Notes: generated from the sequence alone by a model not told the origin. Positions 34,231 through 46,257 are shown, numbered from the stretch's first letter. The stretch: 64,000 nt of DNA from Salticus scenicus (GCA_963930645.1 CAWVNO010001198.1:620001-684000); one strand, 5' to 3'. Numbers and translations: made by a program.

Positions 34231-35130
34231 AGAACTACTACACAGAATTTCATACATATTGATATGTAGTTGCACTTTGACATAAATTAGTGTCTATTAA
34301 ATTTTGAGAAAAATGTCCAACAGGTTGCGCTTCATTCCGTTGTTTCCAAATTTTAGACATGACGGAACCACAGGACTTTCTTATACACCTGTTGAAACAT
34401 ATATACTGTCACGAAAACATTGAAATTTTTGTGTCAGATTATAATTAGGTTGATAAACAAAAAAATAAGAAAGAAAGAAATTTGGGGTAAACTAGCGATG
34501 ACTTTGATAAATTTGCGCTAAAGTAATTATCGTAAATAAATCATTTCAAACTTCATTCCATTACTCAAACTCTATTATTTTAATTATAAAAAGAAATTTT
34601 AAATAATAGTCTTTTTCTTTTATTCTTTTCTTTCTTTCTTTTTTTCCATTATTTGTTATTCATCATGAAATTTGGTCACTGTTTGGAGAATATGGCAAAT
34701 TTGAAAATAGGTTTATTTTAAAATTTCGACCGTTATATGGACGAAGGCGGACTAGTTTTAAATATTGGCTGACAAGAAAGCACATTCCGATTTTTCCAAT
34801 TTTTAAACATGTCAATATAGGACAAAATTTCCTATAAACTTGCTCAATGAGAATTATGAATTATTTTTGACAAATTATTAGGAAATTAAAAAAGAACTAT
34901 TTATGATAGTAATAGCCAACTAAGGAAAAAATATTTGAGCACGTAAAAGTGATGCCCCCCTTCCCTTCCTGGGAGAGGAAATTTTCAATACGGGTATCTA
35001 TCAAAAGAAATTATCAATGCCTTTAAAAGAAACGACTGAACCATTCACCTGTTATAATAATAAAAAATAAATAAATAAATAAATAAATAAATATTAAATG
35101 GATTAATTAAAAAAATCGATTTTTTAAATG

Positions 35131-35162
<32 letters not shown>

Positions 35163-35329
35163 TTATTTTTAAGACATTTCATAAAGGTATTTTTAGTAGA
35201 GCATACAATCAACTTTTTTTGGACATTTCGTGTTACGCTTCTAAGAGAAAAAAAACAAACAAATCTTCTTCAATCAGCATGGAACAATTTAATAAATAAA
35301 TTATTTGTATTGAGTGAATTTTTGTATAG

Positions 35330-35490
35330 GGACATATAGAAGAATGTTTTGTGATGTCCACAGCGGCCACACTAGGCCTGTGTGAGATGCCCTTCGTGGT
35401 GGGTCTTTCTAAAGAACTCTGTTTTATATTCACGCGAATTTCGGATAAAACCATGGAAAACTTCGAACGGTGAGATCATTAAGCGTTACA
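35330..35490 (-). mobile_element. SINE-like copy, tail part
   Basis: On the minus strand it reads CCGTTCGAAGTTTTCCATGG, TTTTATCCGAAATTCGCG and TTTAGAAAGACCCACC, matching the core and tail of the SINEs at 38284 and 45640. The tRNA-like head is missing or too diverged to see. Confidence 0.5.
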
Positions 35491-36537
35491 TTACTTCGAA
35501 CAAGGCACTTCCCGTGTACTAGCTTTCAGAGCAGTGCTTCTCGGGAACAAAAATTAAGACATATTCAATAAAATCCAGAATGTTAAATAAAATATAATGT
35601 TCATAAATTCTTTTCTTCTCTCTCTTTTATTTTAACTATTTTAATTTATTTATTTATTTATTATTATTATTTATTTATCTATCTATATTTATTTTTATAC
35701 AAAAACAATATTTAAAAATAAATTATTCTGTAATAAATTACATAGTATATTTAATGATAAATTATCTATTGCATCAGTTATTTTAAAATGCTTAGATATT
35801 CATAATGAAGTTTCAATTTTCTTTCTAGATTTATCTATATAAAATATTTAAATTCTTCCGCGTAAGAGAGAAGCATTAACTTTAAAATTTTACTATTGGA
35901 ACAAATAACGAAATTTCTGTTAAAACCATTAAACCGTGCAATTGCGTAATTCTTTTTTATTGTAATATTATAATAACAAATTAAATTATTTCGGGTAGTT
36001 TTCTATTATTAAAATTATCACCAATTTATATATTAAAGAACTTATTTTATTATATTAAATTTCAAATTCTACAGATTTTATCAAGTACAAATAATTTTGA
36101 ATGAGAAATTGTGAAAAAAAAAAAAAAAAAGAAAAGATAAGGAAACGGTGCTTCCTATGTTTTATCCATACAATTCTCTTCCGTATTTTTAGTGTCCATG
36201 TTTTAGCCCCTTTCTTCTATAGCCCTAAAGATAAAATGCTGTTTTGTGGTACAGTTTCTTCTATAAGAAATCTCCCCCTTTTGAAAGAACTCATCCAAGG
36301 GCGTGTCAGGATCATCAATCAATAGTAATTACTTTTTCTTGTGCGAGAATCCTTCTAGGGAGGAGTTTGAGGAAAAAATGTGAAATTTTTAGCAAAAATC
36401 CATACTTTGCCCCTTTGTTATTAATACGCATTTAAAATTAAACTTTTTTCTTAGGAATTAATAGCAAGCCTGATTATTTAGAAGATTTTTCCGCTTTTCA
36501 GCCTTTCGATATCATAATTTGTTAATTTTTTACGAGC

Positions 36538-36770
36538 TATGAAAACAATCAAGGCAAATTTCGCATTTTTTAGCTTAAAAATGAAATATTAAAATTAAAA
36601 AAAAAAATAATAATTTTTTCAAAGCGAAAATTTTTTTACTAGTTGTGCATTTTCTGAATGTAAAAACAGAATATAAAAATATGTAATAGTTAACGAGTTA
36701 GAATGGGGCAAATTTTCCTATAGAAATATACGGGCTTTGGTTTCGGGCCACAGTAAGTGGAGAGTCCTCT
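36538..36770. mobile_element. Diverged half copy of the TTAA palindromic MITE
   Basis: The stretch TAAAAACAGAATATAAAAATATG, broken up by a few changes, then GTAATAGTTAACGAGTTA and the end CAGTAAGTGGAGAGTCCTCT match the right half of the MITE at 7353-7791. The final TTAA is absent here, but TCTTAAGG occurs at 41534, after a candidate insertion. Confidence 0.5.
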
Positions 36771-37449
36771 CAGGGCCGTCGCTAGGCATTAAGCAACTCA
36801 GGCAATGCCTGAGGGCGGCAGTTGTCTAAGGGCGGCACTCCAATCATTAAAACGGAGTAAGAAAAATAAAAAAATAAGCAAGATTCAATATATATATATA
36901 TATATATATATTTACAAAAATATATATTGGGAAAAAACACCCCCTCCTCACGAAAGAATCTAAATTGGTTGAGAAAACTGCTGCTAGTAAAATTCCCCAC
37001 TAAATCGAACAAGATGTGTGAAAAGGACAGTATGAGAAATGTGAAAGCACAAAGCTTTCCTCTTAGAATAAGACACTATCTTTGCATGGGTCTGATGTCC
37101 GATTCTGGCTAGTCTACTATAGACAGATACATTCTGAGAAAGCTTTAATTGGGAGACTACAGATGAGTACGTTAGGACCGAGTCCTATCGGTATGCAACA
37201 AAAAAGCTATTACTGACCGGATATTGCTAATTTAAACAGAAATAAGAGATATATGTAGCATATGGAGTTCTATATGGGTGGCCTTAAGAAAGAGACAAAA
37301 TTATTTAGAATCCATGAGTGCGAAAGAAAAATAAAACACTGAATTTGAGATACAACATTTTAAGGGAATTATTAAGTTTAAACTAAGCGATTTTTACTTT
37401 CCTAACATATTATGTAAGGAAAGTATTGTAATCATGTCAAAAATCTGAC

Positions 37450-38060
37450 TATGAGATTTTGGTGTTTATACACGTTTTACGGTCCCCTGAGTTCATTTTT
37501 AGCATTTTTACGATGATGTGTGTGTGTGAGTGAACACGATAGCGCTTAAACGCTTTGTAAATCCCCATTGAACGAACCTTATTGATTTTAGTGAATGTAG
37601 GACTTAGAGTTCTTTTTTTACAGAGACACAAATAAAGTAATTCTTTATCACTATGACATATGGACCACAATTTTTTTAAAGTGCGATAGCGCTCAAACGC
37701 CTTATTCGGCTAAGCTGAAAATTTTTACACATGTTATAAGTCATAACGCACGAACTGTATAAATTTTCGTGAATCTAGTACTTAAAGACTTTTTATAGGG
37801 ACACAAGGAAAAATTCTTTATCTATGGTCAGTGGGCCCAATATTTTTAAAGTGCGATAGTGTCTAAATGCCTTACCCGATAGAACTGAAAATTTATACTC
37901 ATACTATATGTCACAGTCACACGAACTGCATAGATTTTGGTGAATTTAACACTTATAGATTTTTTAAAGGGAAGGAACACAAAGAAATATTCTTTATCAT
38001 TATGATCTATGGGCTGAAATGATAGTAAGTACAAATTAAACCATGGAAAAATATATTCAT
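37450..38060 (+). repeat. Tandem units of about 150-170 bp (GTGCGATAGCGCTCAAACG)
   Basis: Three diverged units are marked by GCGATAGCGCTYAAACG at about 37536, 37683 and 37853, each followed by a CTGAAAATTT stretch, a CACGAACTG stretch and ATTCTTTATC. A single inverted copy lies at 50440-50590. Confidence 0.75.
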
Positions 38061-38283
38061 ACACCCAATTAAGATTTTCACGTTTGTCTTACTTTAATTT
38101 ATTTATACAACTGTTAATTATTTAATGTTCGGAAAGTCGAGTGGAGTCATTCCAGATTTTTTTATGAATTATCTAAAAAAACTAAAATTTTAATCTAAAA
38201 AAAAAAAAAAAAAAAAAAAAAAGAAGGGGATTTCACATTAATTTAATTAAAACTATACTTAAAATTTATACAAATTGGATATT

Positions 38284-38515
38284 AGCCCACCAGCAGCAGA
38301 GCGAATCTGCGCTCAAAGTTGGTAGATGTGAAGTGCCGAGTTCAATACCAGGTTGCGCTCGTCGATCTAGCCGTTCGGAGTTTTCCATGGTTTTCTCAGA
38401 AACTTGCTTAACTACGGGCTAGGACCCCTTAGAAAGACTCACATCGAGGGCACTCCTCGTCAGGCCTACGACCCTAGTGCTGTCAATCGGCCTTAATCTC
38501 TACAACCTAACCCAA
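38284..38515 (+). mobile_element. tRNA-derived SINE
   Basis: It begins with a tRNA-like head whose B box reads GAGTTCAATACC (about 38341). GCCGTTCGGAGTTTTCCATG, GTTTTCTCAGAAACTTGC and CTAGGACCCCTTAGAAAGAC follow, ending near TCTACAACC. The B box of an RNA polymerase III promoter plus a shared body with four or more other copies supports a SINE rather than a tRNA gene. Confidence 0.65.
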
Positions 38516-38835
38516 ATTAGATTTAGTTTTAGAGATAAAATGGATTTGAAATTTTCAAATTCACAAAATTTTCAGTTATAATAAAAAATTACATTTAAAA
38601 TTGAAGAATGAATACTATTTCAGCATTACATGTTTATATATACAAATGAAAATAGATAATTAGTTTTATCTGCATAATAATATTTTATTCACAAAATTTC
38701 ATTCAATTCCCAGGTCTAAAGAGCATTTTCAACAATCTAGATACAACACTAAAAGATAAAAACCATTAATATTTTAGGACTAGCAGGCTAATGATTAATG
38801 AATTCTCAAAATTGCATTAATTTTTATCATGTGGG

Positions 38836-38866
<31 letters not shown>

Positions 38867-38867
<1 letters not shown>

Positions 38868-39178
38868 GATCGGGAAAAATGTCGCACCGGGTCCCCACTG
38901 CCTTCGGCAGCGTAGACCCGTGGGCGATGCGCACGCACGAATGCATATATATGAGCGCTGTGCGCGCGTATTCCTTCACCACCCTCATGATTTCTCAAAA
39001 TTCCATGTTATTACTCATAAACTTTTATTCTTAAGAAAAAGAATTGGAAAAAAAATCATTTCTGATCGTGTGATAACTCACACCGGGTCCCCTCTGCCTA
39101 CGTTAGCGTAGACCCGTGCGCGCGCATGAATTCATATATACGCTCGCTGCGCGCGCGTATTCCTTCACCACCCTTCCT
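38867..39178 (+). repeat. Direct pair of about 115-bp units with GC-rich core
   Basis: Units at 38867-38985 and 39064-39178 share TCTGATCG, CACCGGGTCCCC, AGCGTAGACCCGTG and GCGCGCGTATTCCTTCACC. The GC-rich alternating CGCGCG in an AT-rich background stands out. The core recurs at 33970-34230. Confidence 0.75.
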
Positions 39179-39185
39179 GTCCCTC

Positions 39186-40435
39186 CTTAATTTTACACTT
39201 TCGAAAATATCCTCATTCGACTCGTAGGCACCTAAAACCTATATATACCAATTTTGAACGGTTTAACTCAATTTCTAATTTTTTTCACCCTTTAGGACAC
39301 CTTAAAACATATAAATCAGGTGAAATCTCGAATAACTGCGATTAGCGCCCTCTATTGGATAAATTTAATGTGGGTCATTCGATAATATAAAAGTACTTTA
39401 AAATATCTTTCGAATGATGTATTAAAAAAATTTAATCAGATTTAGAATTCAAAATATTGAAAATTTAAAATATTACAGCGCCATCTGGCGGTAGAAATTT
39501 CTGTAATTTACTGTTCAATTTCAAATCAACAAAGCTTTAAAATGATGTATTACTTATGAAATTATTTTAAATATAGTAGCTGAGATAGAAAAGAAAACAT
39601 AATCAGGACACCTTAAAACGTGTAAATCACTTGAAATCTCGCATTCCATTATTAGTCGGTTAATGGAAGGTGACAAAAATTTGTGGCGTCTACTCTTGAA
39701 ATTCAATTCAAGTTTCAAAATGACATATTACTTTTGAAATTATGCTAATTAGAAGCTGAGATACAAAAATGATATAAAAACTATTATAAAACGATTTATG
39801 TCTGACTTTTTTGTGTTTTTCTCCGAAGCTTGCGTAATTCTGGGCTAAATACTGTTAAAAATCCATAGTATGAAATGTGAAAGGAGTATCAGAATTCGAA
39901 ACTCTGCAAAATATAAAAGAATAAGGGCGTTCTGGGTTTTCCGTGGTTTTCTCCGAAACAACCGTTCCTTTTATACATTTTTCCCCTTCCCCCACCCCCT
40001 TTTCCGTCTCTTCTGATTATTTTACACTTGAAAATATCCGCAATCGATTTATCTTTCATTAAAACCTAATAACACCAATTTCAAACGCTGTAACTTTTTT
40101 TTTTTGCCCCGTCGCCCCCCACCCCCCTCTCCCTCAAGCCCTTCCTAATAATTCTATCGAATTATCGGGCGTTAAAACCAAATATTACGAAACTTCAACG
40201 GCATATCTCAATTTGAAATACTGCAAAATATAAAACAAAATTTAATCTAATTTTTTTGTTTATCCACATATTCCCATGAAAATTGAACAGTAGCTTTATA
40301 ATATGCTGTCTAGGCCGAATATTAATTCAAATGAAACGTGAATGAAAATTTGAAAAAAATTGAAAATTGCAATTCCCCCCCCCCCCCAATATAAAACACG
40401 TGACATCTTGATCGGTTACAATCATTTCCTTTTTC
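39186..40435 (+). repeat. Diverged tandem-repeat remnants, no gene
   Basis: Copies of the motif TTACACTTTCGAAAATATCC at about 39190 and 40020 belong to the family that is tandem at 46258-46850. GGACACCTTAAAACRTRTAA occurs at about 39296 and 39605. Two SINE cores (GGGTTTTCCGTGGTTTTCTC at about 39933 and a shorter form near 39815) are also seen. C-runs lie at 40110 and 40376-40387. Confidence 0.5.
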
Positions 40436-40935
40436 ATGGCAGACGGTTGTCTGGCATTTGAAATGATGTTGCCACAAAAAATTCATACTTTAGTTAATTT
40501 TAGAAAATCTAATTGTTGTACCGATAAGCCGCTTGCACACTTATATTCAGAAAAAATGCCCCTTTCATTTGTTATCGAAATCGTAACAATCGGACAAATA
40601 TTTCTAATTTATTTTCCACTTTTTCTGCTTTTAACTCCGTTAGAATATCTTTTTTTATGCAATGGCGGTGAATTCTCAGTCATTGAGATCGCTTTTAGAT
40701 TAGACATGAGTGGACATTTTAATTAATATCTCCACAACTAATTAAAATTTTTAAATTACATTTTCAGGAGCCCCTCGGGAAGGCTCCTGAGCATCCGTAT
40801 GTCAATTTTTGTACTTCTGCGTTCAATAGGGGCTGAACCGATAAGCCGCTTGCACACTTATATTCAGAAAAAACGCCCCTTTCATTTGGTATCGAAATCG
40901 TAACAATCGGACAAATAAAGAACAGACAGACAGAC
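40436..40935 (+). repeat. Helitron-associated repeat, duplicated block and hairpin
   Basis: ACCGATAAGCCGCTTGCACA through CAATCGGACAAATA occurs at 40519-40600 and again at 40836-40917. The block is related to the minus-strand sequence of the repeat at 10681-10863. Between them lies a perfect 9-bp stem, TCAGGAGCC (40764-40772) with GGCTCCTGA (40782-40790). A GACAGACAGACAGACA run closes the segment. Confidence 0.55.
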
Positions 40936-41033
40936 AGACAAACTTTTTCTTTTATTATTATAGAAGATTGGTGATAGGAAAATATAATTTATGAAAATAC
41001 ACAAATTGTTGGCAATTCTCGGAAAATGAGGAC

Positions 41034-41115
41034 AAATGTAGTCCTCATTAGAAAATTGAGGAGGATATCTAAAAATGAGGACAGTCCTCAAAAATGAGGA
41101 CCTCTGGTCACCCTG
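41034..41115 (-). mobile_element. hAT-like transposon terminus
   Basis: On the minus strand the end reads CAGGGTGACCAGAGGTCC, followed by repeated TGAGGACTGTCCTCATTTTT-like words. CAGGGTG termini with such subterminal repeats are typical of hAT elements and their MITEs. The opposite end is not located. Confidence 0.4.
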
Positions 41116-41635
41116 CATTAGATTCGACAATGTGTTTTCTATTTGTTTTATGAACCTGCGTAAAGTTTCGTGTGACTAAATTAATTTAAGTTAAATCCAT
41201 TTTTTTGCAATGTTTGATTAGTCAACTTAAAATTGCGGATTTTAAAAAAGTGCAACACGCGAAAGTGAGAGGGAAGTGCTGAAAATGTTAGAATAAAACT
41301 AAAAGAAGACTGTAAATTTTTTTCAACATTTTGTTTTGTTACGGTCTTACGTACACTTAATTTCGTTAAACCAAAGTATTAGTGACTAAGAAGGGGAAAT
41401 GGAGTTACCATTATAAAATTTTTGACTGACGGAAAATCTCAAGTTATAAAAATTCTTCTAAGCAAAATTTCAGCGTATAAAGGGGCGGCAAATTGAAGCT
41501 TGCCTGAGGGCGGCAGAGCACCTTGCGACGGCCTCTTAAGGCTGGACATCAGTGAACAAAAATATCGTGTTCGCTCTTCCAGGGAAAAAGTCCTGTTTAG
41601 CCTTGAACTGTCGTAGGTGCTAGAAAACGAGGGTC

Positions 41636-41812
41636 CCGGACAAAAGCCCCACCGGACAAAATCCCTACGGACAAAATCCCCACGGACAAAATCCCCGCCG
41701 GACAAAAGCCCCACCGGACAAAAGCCCCACCGGACAAAATCCCCGCCGGACAAAAGCCCCACCGGACAAAATCTCCTCCGGACAAAAACCCCACCGGACA
41801 AAAGCCCCACTA
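41636..41812 (+). repeat. 16-bp minisatellite (GGACAAAAGCCCCACC), 11 units
   Basis: About 11 units of GGACAAAAKCCCCRCC occur in tandem. The flanking TAAAGCTCAAATATACAGGG then GGCTAAAGAGGACCACAA is shared, inverted, with the array at 46945-47110, so array and flank belong to one dispersed element. Proline/lysine-rich open frames on both strands are products of the repeat. Confidence 0.85.
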
Positions 41813-43012
41813 AAGCTCAAATATACAGGGGGGGAGGGGGGCTAAAGAGGACCACAATGAGTATAGCAAGATAAAAGAAAAAAAAATATTTTTTTAAAGG
41901 TATTAATGAAACTTTGTTTAATTATCATTAGAATTTTAAGTAATATATACTGAGAGTTACATATATCTGATAGGGAGGGGTTTAGGATTAAAAAATGTAT
42001 TTTTTTAAAGCAAATTTCAACAAATTACGGAAGGCTGGAGGGACATATGAGTTTTTTTTTTTTTTTTTTTCCCTACAAATTTCAACGAAATGTTTTCACT
42101 GTAATATGTATATTATGTTAAGTATAGCTGTACAAAATAGGTAATATTTTAAAATATAGTATGTATGATTTATTTAGTTCACAAAAATGTGATTTCAATT
42201 CAATAATTATAAAATAATAATTTTTTTCTCTTAATAGTATAAAAATCTTCACTTTTCAAAATTTTTTCTTATATTTTCTTTTTATGGTCTTGCAGAGGAT
42301 TTGGAAAAAAAGGGGTTCATGTAATACTTGTTTAAATCTCTCTACCCGTCATAAGCGGTGGTGGCCTCTGTTGCTTCTTATTATTATTTAGTTTTATTTA
42401 TACAGGGTGTTTCAAAATTCTGGATATACCAAAATTCGTTGAAAGGGAAACAGTTTCGCAAATACATTGATTTTAAAAGTTTCGTCCATTCAAATGATCT
42501 ATCAGACACGGTATTATAGGCCCAAGCAAAACACAAATTTATTTTTTTTTTTTCAGACGAAAATCATTTACAGAATTTTTGAAGCTTTGTTTAATTATCC
42601 ATTAGAATTTTGAATAGTATAATTAGAATTACATATATCAGAATGGAACTAAAGAAGGGGAAAGGGGGGGGGTGGAGACAGAGGGGAAAAAATGCAGTTT
42701 TTATATCAAATTTCTACAGATTATAAAAAGTAGAAAATCCCCTTTTTTAAAAAAAAACAAATTTTAGTGAAATTTTCTTTAATTATCACTCACTCTAATA
42801 TGCATATATATATTAAATATAGATATAGTTATGTTCATTTCTACTTTTTTCTTTCCTTTTCTTGAAAAGGATTTCGGAAAGGTTGGACGGCCAACAAAGC
42901 GGTTTAATCCGCTCCGCCCATCTTAAACCTTGGCGGTCTCTGCTCCTTCTTGTTATTTCTGTTTTATTTGCTTGGATTTTGCCCTTGTTTCACATAGTTT
43001 TCCTCCTTTTTA

Positions 43013-43071
<59 letters not shown>

Positions 43072-43566
43072 GTATGTATATTTATTTATTTATTTATTTT
43101 ATTTTATTTTATTCTTTCAGAGTTACATGCATATTTGGGGAGGAGGGTAGGGGACAGACTGAAAAGAAAAGCTTTGAAAACTTCTACAGATTACCATGTA
43201 ACTTTGTATACACTCACACTTTAAAGAAAGATAGTGAAGGTTGTCGACACCTTGGGGTGGGGGGGGGGGGAGTAGAAAAAAAAAAGTTGATTTCTTTTCG
43301 TTATGTGCTACTTCCGAACAGTGCTATTTGCGAACACATCTTACACCTGGTAGCTCATTCCTTCCCAATTTGAAGATAAGGGAGGTATCGTCCCAGAGAG
43401 CACGTCCCCGTTCCCTAATCGATCAAGAGTTCATCTACTTTAATTAAATAAATTAAATTAATATTTTAATCGATTCCCTAATCGATTAACTGCTTTTTTT
43501 AAAAGCTGTCAGTAAGAAAAAATATTAAGTCGGACTGTGAAAGTCTGTTATTGTCATTTTTATTTA
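41813..43566. other. Low-complexity DNA, no gene
   Basis: AT-rich sequence with T-runs (42052-42071), G-runs (42665-42672), a possible transposon end TACAGGGTGTTTCAAAATTC near 42406, a (TA)n(TATG)n(TTTA)n tract at 43016-43105 and a G-run at 43255-43271. The hydrophobic open frames across the (TA)n tract are not genes. Confidence 0.5.
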
Positions 43567-43783
43567 TTAGGTCGTTGCAAAAGTTCGTGCGGACGCGGAT
43601 CATTTTATTGCCTCCAAAGACGGGAGCTTCTATCGCCGTGGTATACATTTGTTACCTGAAAAGTGGTCAAAGATTGTAGAAAGTAATGGAGAGTATTTTG
43701 ATTAAAAATTGTCATTTAATTTGATGTATTTTTATGAAATGAAGAAAAAAAAAAAAAACGCACGAATTTATACAAAGACCTAA
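43567..43783 (+). mobile_element. 217-bp mariner derivative flanked by TA
   Basis: The inverted ends TTAGGTCGTTGCAAAAGTTC and, from the right, TTAGGTCTTTGTATAAATTC are flanked by TA on both sides (43565-43566 and 43784-43785), the known Tc1/mariner target. The interior keeps only the last part of a mariner transposase, so this is an internally deleted, non-autonomous copy. Confidence 0.8.
43592..43705 (+). pseudogene. C-terminal fragment of a mariner transposase
   Basis: Thirty-seven codons in frame to TAA include GSFYRRGIHLLPEKW and end NGEYFD, the usual C-terminal signature of mariner transposases (RGIxxLPxxW...GxYF). The catalytic DDD residues lie upstream in the full protein and are deleted here. 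No function is expected. Confidence 0.8.
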
Positions 43784-43967
43784 TAAATATGCCCCCTCAT
43801 TTGTTGAAGGTAAACTGATGCGGGAGTAAGCGAATAGCTTTTAGGCAATCTCTAAATTTTTTATGATCTTTTAAATTTCTGCTAAAATTTAGCCATCATT
43901 ACTACTCGTTGTATGTGTAGATGAATGTATATGGATGCTTTTAATTTCTGTCAAAATACTTTGTGCG

Positions 43968-43999
<32 letters not shown>

Positions 44000-44544
44000 T
44001 GTGAAAGATTATACACAAAAAATAAAAAAATAAAATATATATTAAAAACAACTTTATTTATTAAAAGTGAAAATTTTTAATGCTTAAATTAATTTGTTTA
44101 ATAGAACTATTTGAGCTTTTAAATGGAAAACCTATTCTTAAAAAAAATAATATATATTTTTTTTTCTATGAATGATTAAAAAGTAAAATAAAATAAAATA
44201 AATAAATAAAAATAAGTTTTAAAAAATTAACTAAAAATTTTAGAAAACTAATTTAACTAATATACATATTATATATATATATAATAAATTAGTCGATATT
44301 ATTTAATACTATTGTTCTGGGTTTTAATATTAATTAAAAAAAAACTGTTTTAAAATACTTTTAATAATAAAAGATTATATATATATATATGAATGATTAT
44401 TAGGAAAACCTAGTTATAAAAATATTTAATGAAATATTCTAAGTAAAAAACTAATTTATTAATTAAAAATAAAATTTTTAAGATTTCAGTTAAGTGAGAT
44501 TTTTTAATACTGTTGTTTGGACTTTCAGTTAAAAAGTTTATTTA
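43784..44544. other. AT-rich low-complexity DNA
   Basis: (TA)n at about 43970-43993 and long A/T-rich runs, with nothing recognisable. Confidence 0.5.
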
Positions 44545-44775
44545 AACATCCGAGCGGTAATCGATGCTAGTAGAATGGAAGTGTTAAGTTCGATCCCAAG
44601 TCGCGTTCGACGACCAAGCCGTTGAGAGTTTCCCGTGGTTTTCTTCGAAACTTTCGCAAGTATAGGCTAAGGCTTCCGCCCCCTATTCCCACCCCGGAGA
44701 GCATTTCACGCAGGTGTAGCAAAGAATATAGAATTTGGGTGTAGGGCACTCAAGTTATCACCGGCTTTAACACTA
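44545..44775 (+). mobile_element. tRNA-derived SINE, diverged
   Basis: The head contains a B box AAGTTCGATCCC (about 44586), then GCCGTTGAGAGTTTCCCGTG and GTTTTCTTCGAAACTTTCGC as in the SINE family of 38284. The tail has drifted from the other copies. Confidence 0.55.
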
Positions 44776-45639
44776 CCACAATCACCGCGAATTTTTTATT
44801 TTTTATTTTTATTTTTATTTTTTTTTTTATATAAAACGATTTTTTTACTATAAATGATTATATATATATACATAATTTATAGCAATATATTTTAATTAAA
44901 AATTAATTTAATTATTAAATATATATATATATATTAATAATTCAATTAGTTCAGATTGCTTAATACTATTGTTTGGTCGTTTAATTAAAAATACTATTTC
45001 AAAATGTTCTTAAACATCAAAAGATTTTTTACTATCATTCATCATAGAAATAAGAATCTAATTAAAATTATTTAATTTAAAAGACCTAATTGAAAAACTA
45101 ATTTAATTATTAAAAATATACATTTCAATAAAAAAAAAAAAAAAAAAAAAAGAGAGAGAGATTGCTTGAATAATAAAGTTTCAGATTGTAATTATGAATC
45201 TTATTGTAAAATATTTTTAATAGAAAAGATTTAAAAGAAAAAAGAATGCTTATATATATTTCTTTTTTCTTTCTTTTTTTTTTTTTTTTTTTTTTTTTCT
45301 TTTTAATGTTAAAGTTCATTTAATAAAATATTTTAATTGATAATACGTAATTTAATTATTAAAAATAGACTTTTTTAAATTATTGAATTATTTAAGATAA
45401 TTCAATATTGTATTATATATAATATTACTGTTTGGATTTAATAGAAAAAAAAAAAAATCATATAAAAATGTTTCCTACTAATAATTATCGAAAAAGAAAC
45501 TAATTAAAATGATTTTTATATTCTATGCGAGGTACATATTTAAAGCCCAATTTGGTACCTTTATACTAAATACGATGTAACAAAATTAATATACATATAT
45601 TTGATGTATACGAAATAATTTTTCCTGTAAAATAAGGGA
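44776..45639. other. AT-rich low-complexity DNA
   Basis: A/T runs (45130-45150, 45277-45298) and repeated short AATTTAATTA words; nothing recognisable. Confidence 0.5.
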
Positions 45640-45880
45640 CCGCTAGCACTCGAGAGGTTTTGTCCTGTAAACTGGTAGACGGAAGATTACGAGTTCGATC
45701 ACAGGTCGCTCTCGTCGACCGAGCCGTTCGGTGTTTTCGTGGTTTTCACCAAAACTTGTGTAAATGCGCGCTAGGACCCCTTAGAAAGACCCCACGGAAG
45801 GCACTCCCCTTAAGGTCTAAGACCTTAGCGCAATCTTTCGCCTTTACTCCCAATACCAATAGCAATATCTGTGAAATAAG
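45640..45880 (+). mobile_element. tRNA-derived SINE
   Basis: The head runs from CCGCTAGCACTCGAGAGG to the B box GAGTTCGATCAC (about 45691). The body GCCGTTCGGTGTTTTCGTGG and tail CTAGGACCCCTTAGAAAGAC match the copy at 38284. A short open frame across it is not a gene. Confidence 0.65.
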
Positions 45881-46257
45881 ATATGATTAGCGTAATTAAT
45901 TGACTAACAGGGTGTAAGAAAGTAGTACTTCTGATTCACTGTGAAGTATATAAATGGGAAAACTACTTAATATTAATTTTCAGTATTGTACGAATTTTTT
46001 TTAGTACATCATATGGTGTGCATGTACAGTTTACACGTTATATATTCGACATAAAAAGTAATCTGTTTAATGCTTTCTCTTATATGTACATATGTATATA
46101 TGTATTATGAATGCGTTTTCATACATGCATAAATATACACGTTTCACACACCATGAAAGCCGAAAATTATTTCAGCAAATTTTGTCTGTGTGTATGTGTG
46201 TGTGTCAGCGTGTCTGTACGCGTACAACGCTATTTTCATTATTATAAAATATTCCAA

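Larger units (their letters stand above)
33841..36537. other. Non-coding DNA with short repeats
   Basis: Mostly AT-rich DNA with (AAAT)n near 35065-35095, (ATT)n at 35132-35160 and similar runs near 35640-35690. A 128-bp tandem pair (33970-34230) and a SINE copy (35330-35490) are listed separately. No gene is recognised. Confidence 0.5.
36771..41533. mobile_element. Possible hAT-like element ends, paired in inverse
   Basis: CAGGGCCGTCGCTAGG at 36771 and, inverted, GGCCGTCGCAAGG ending at 41533 face each other, each followed inward by CTCAGGCAA and GGGCGGCA motifs. The left flank CCTCT and right flank CTCTTAA can be joined into an intact MITE end, which would fit insertion of one element into the MITE. 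No transposase is seen inside. The 4.8-kb interior holds other repeats, so two independent copies of a short repeat are equally likely. Confidence 0.25.

Noticed and set aside
38284..38360. tRNA gene
   Set aside because: A B box is present, but the acceptor and anticodon arms do not fold cleanly and the sequence continues into a SINE body shared with other copies.
41439..41874. Repetitive proline/lysine and glycine-rich proteins at 41.4-41.9 kb and 46.9-47.2 kb
   Set aside because: They arise on both strands and in several frames from a 16-bp minisatellite.
42862..43373. Membrane-protein-like open frames of 120-147 codons
   Set aside because: The hydrophobic YIYIYI stretch is translated (TA)n microsatellite; no domain flanks it.
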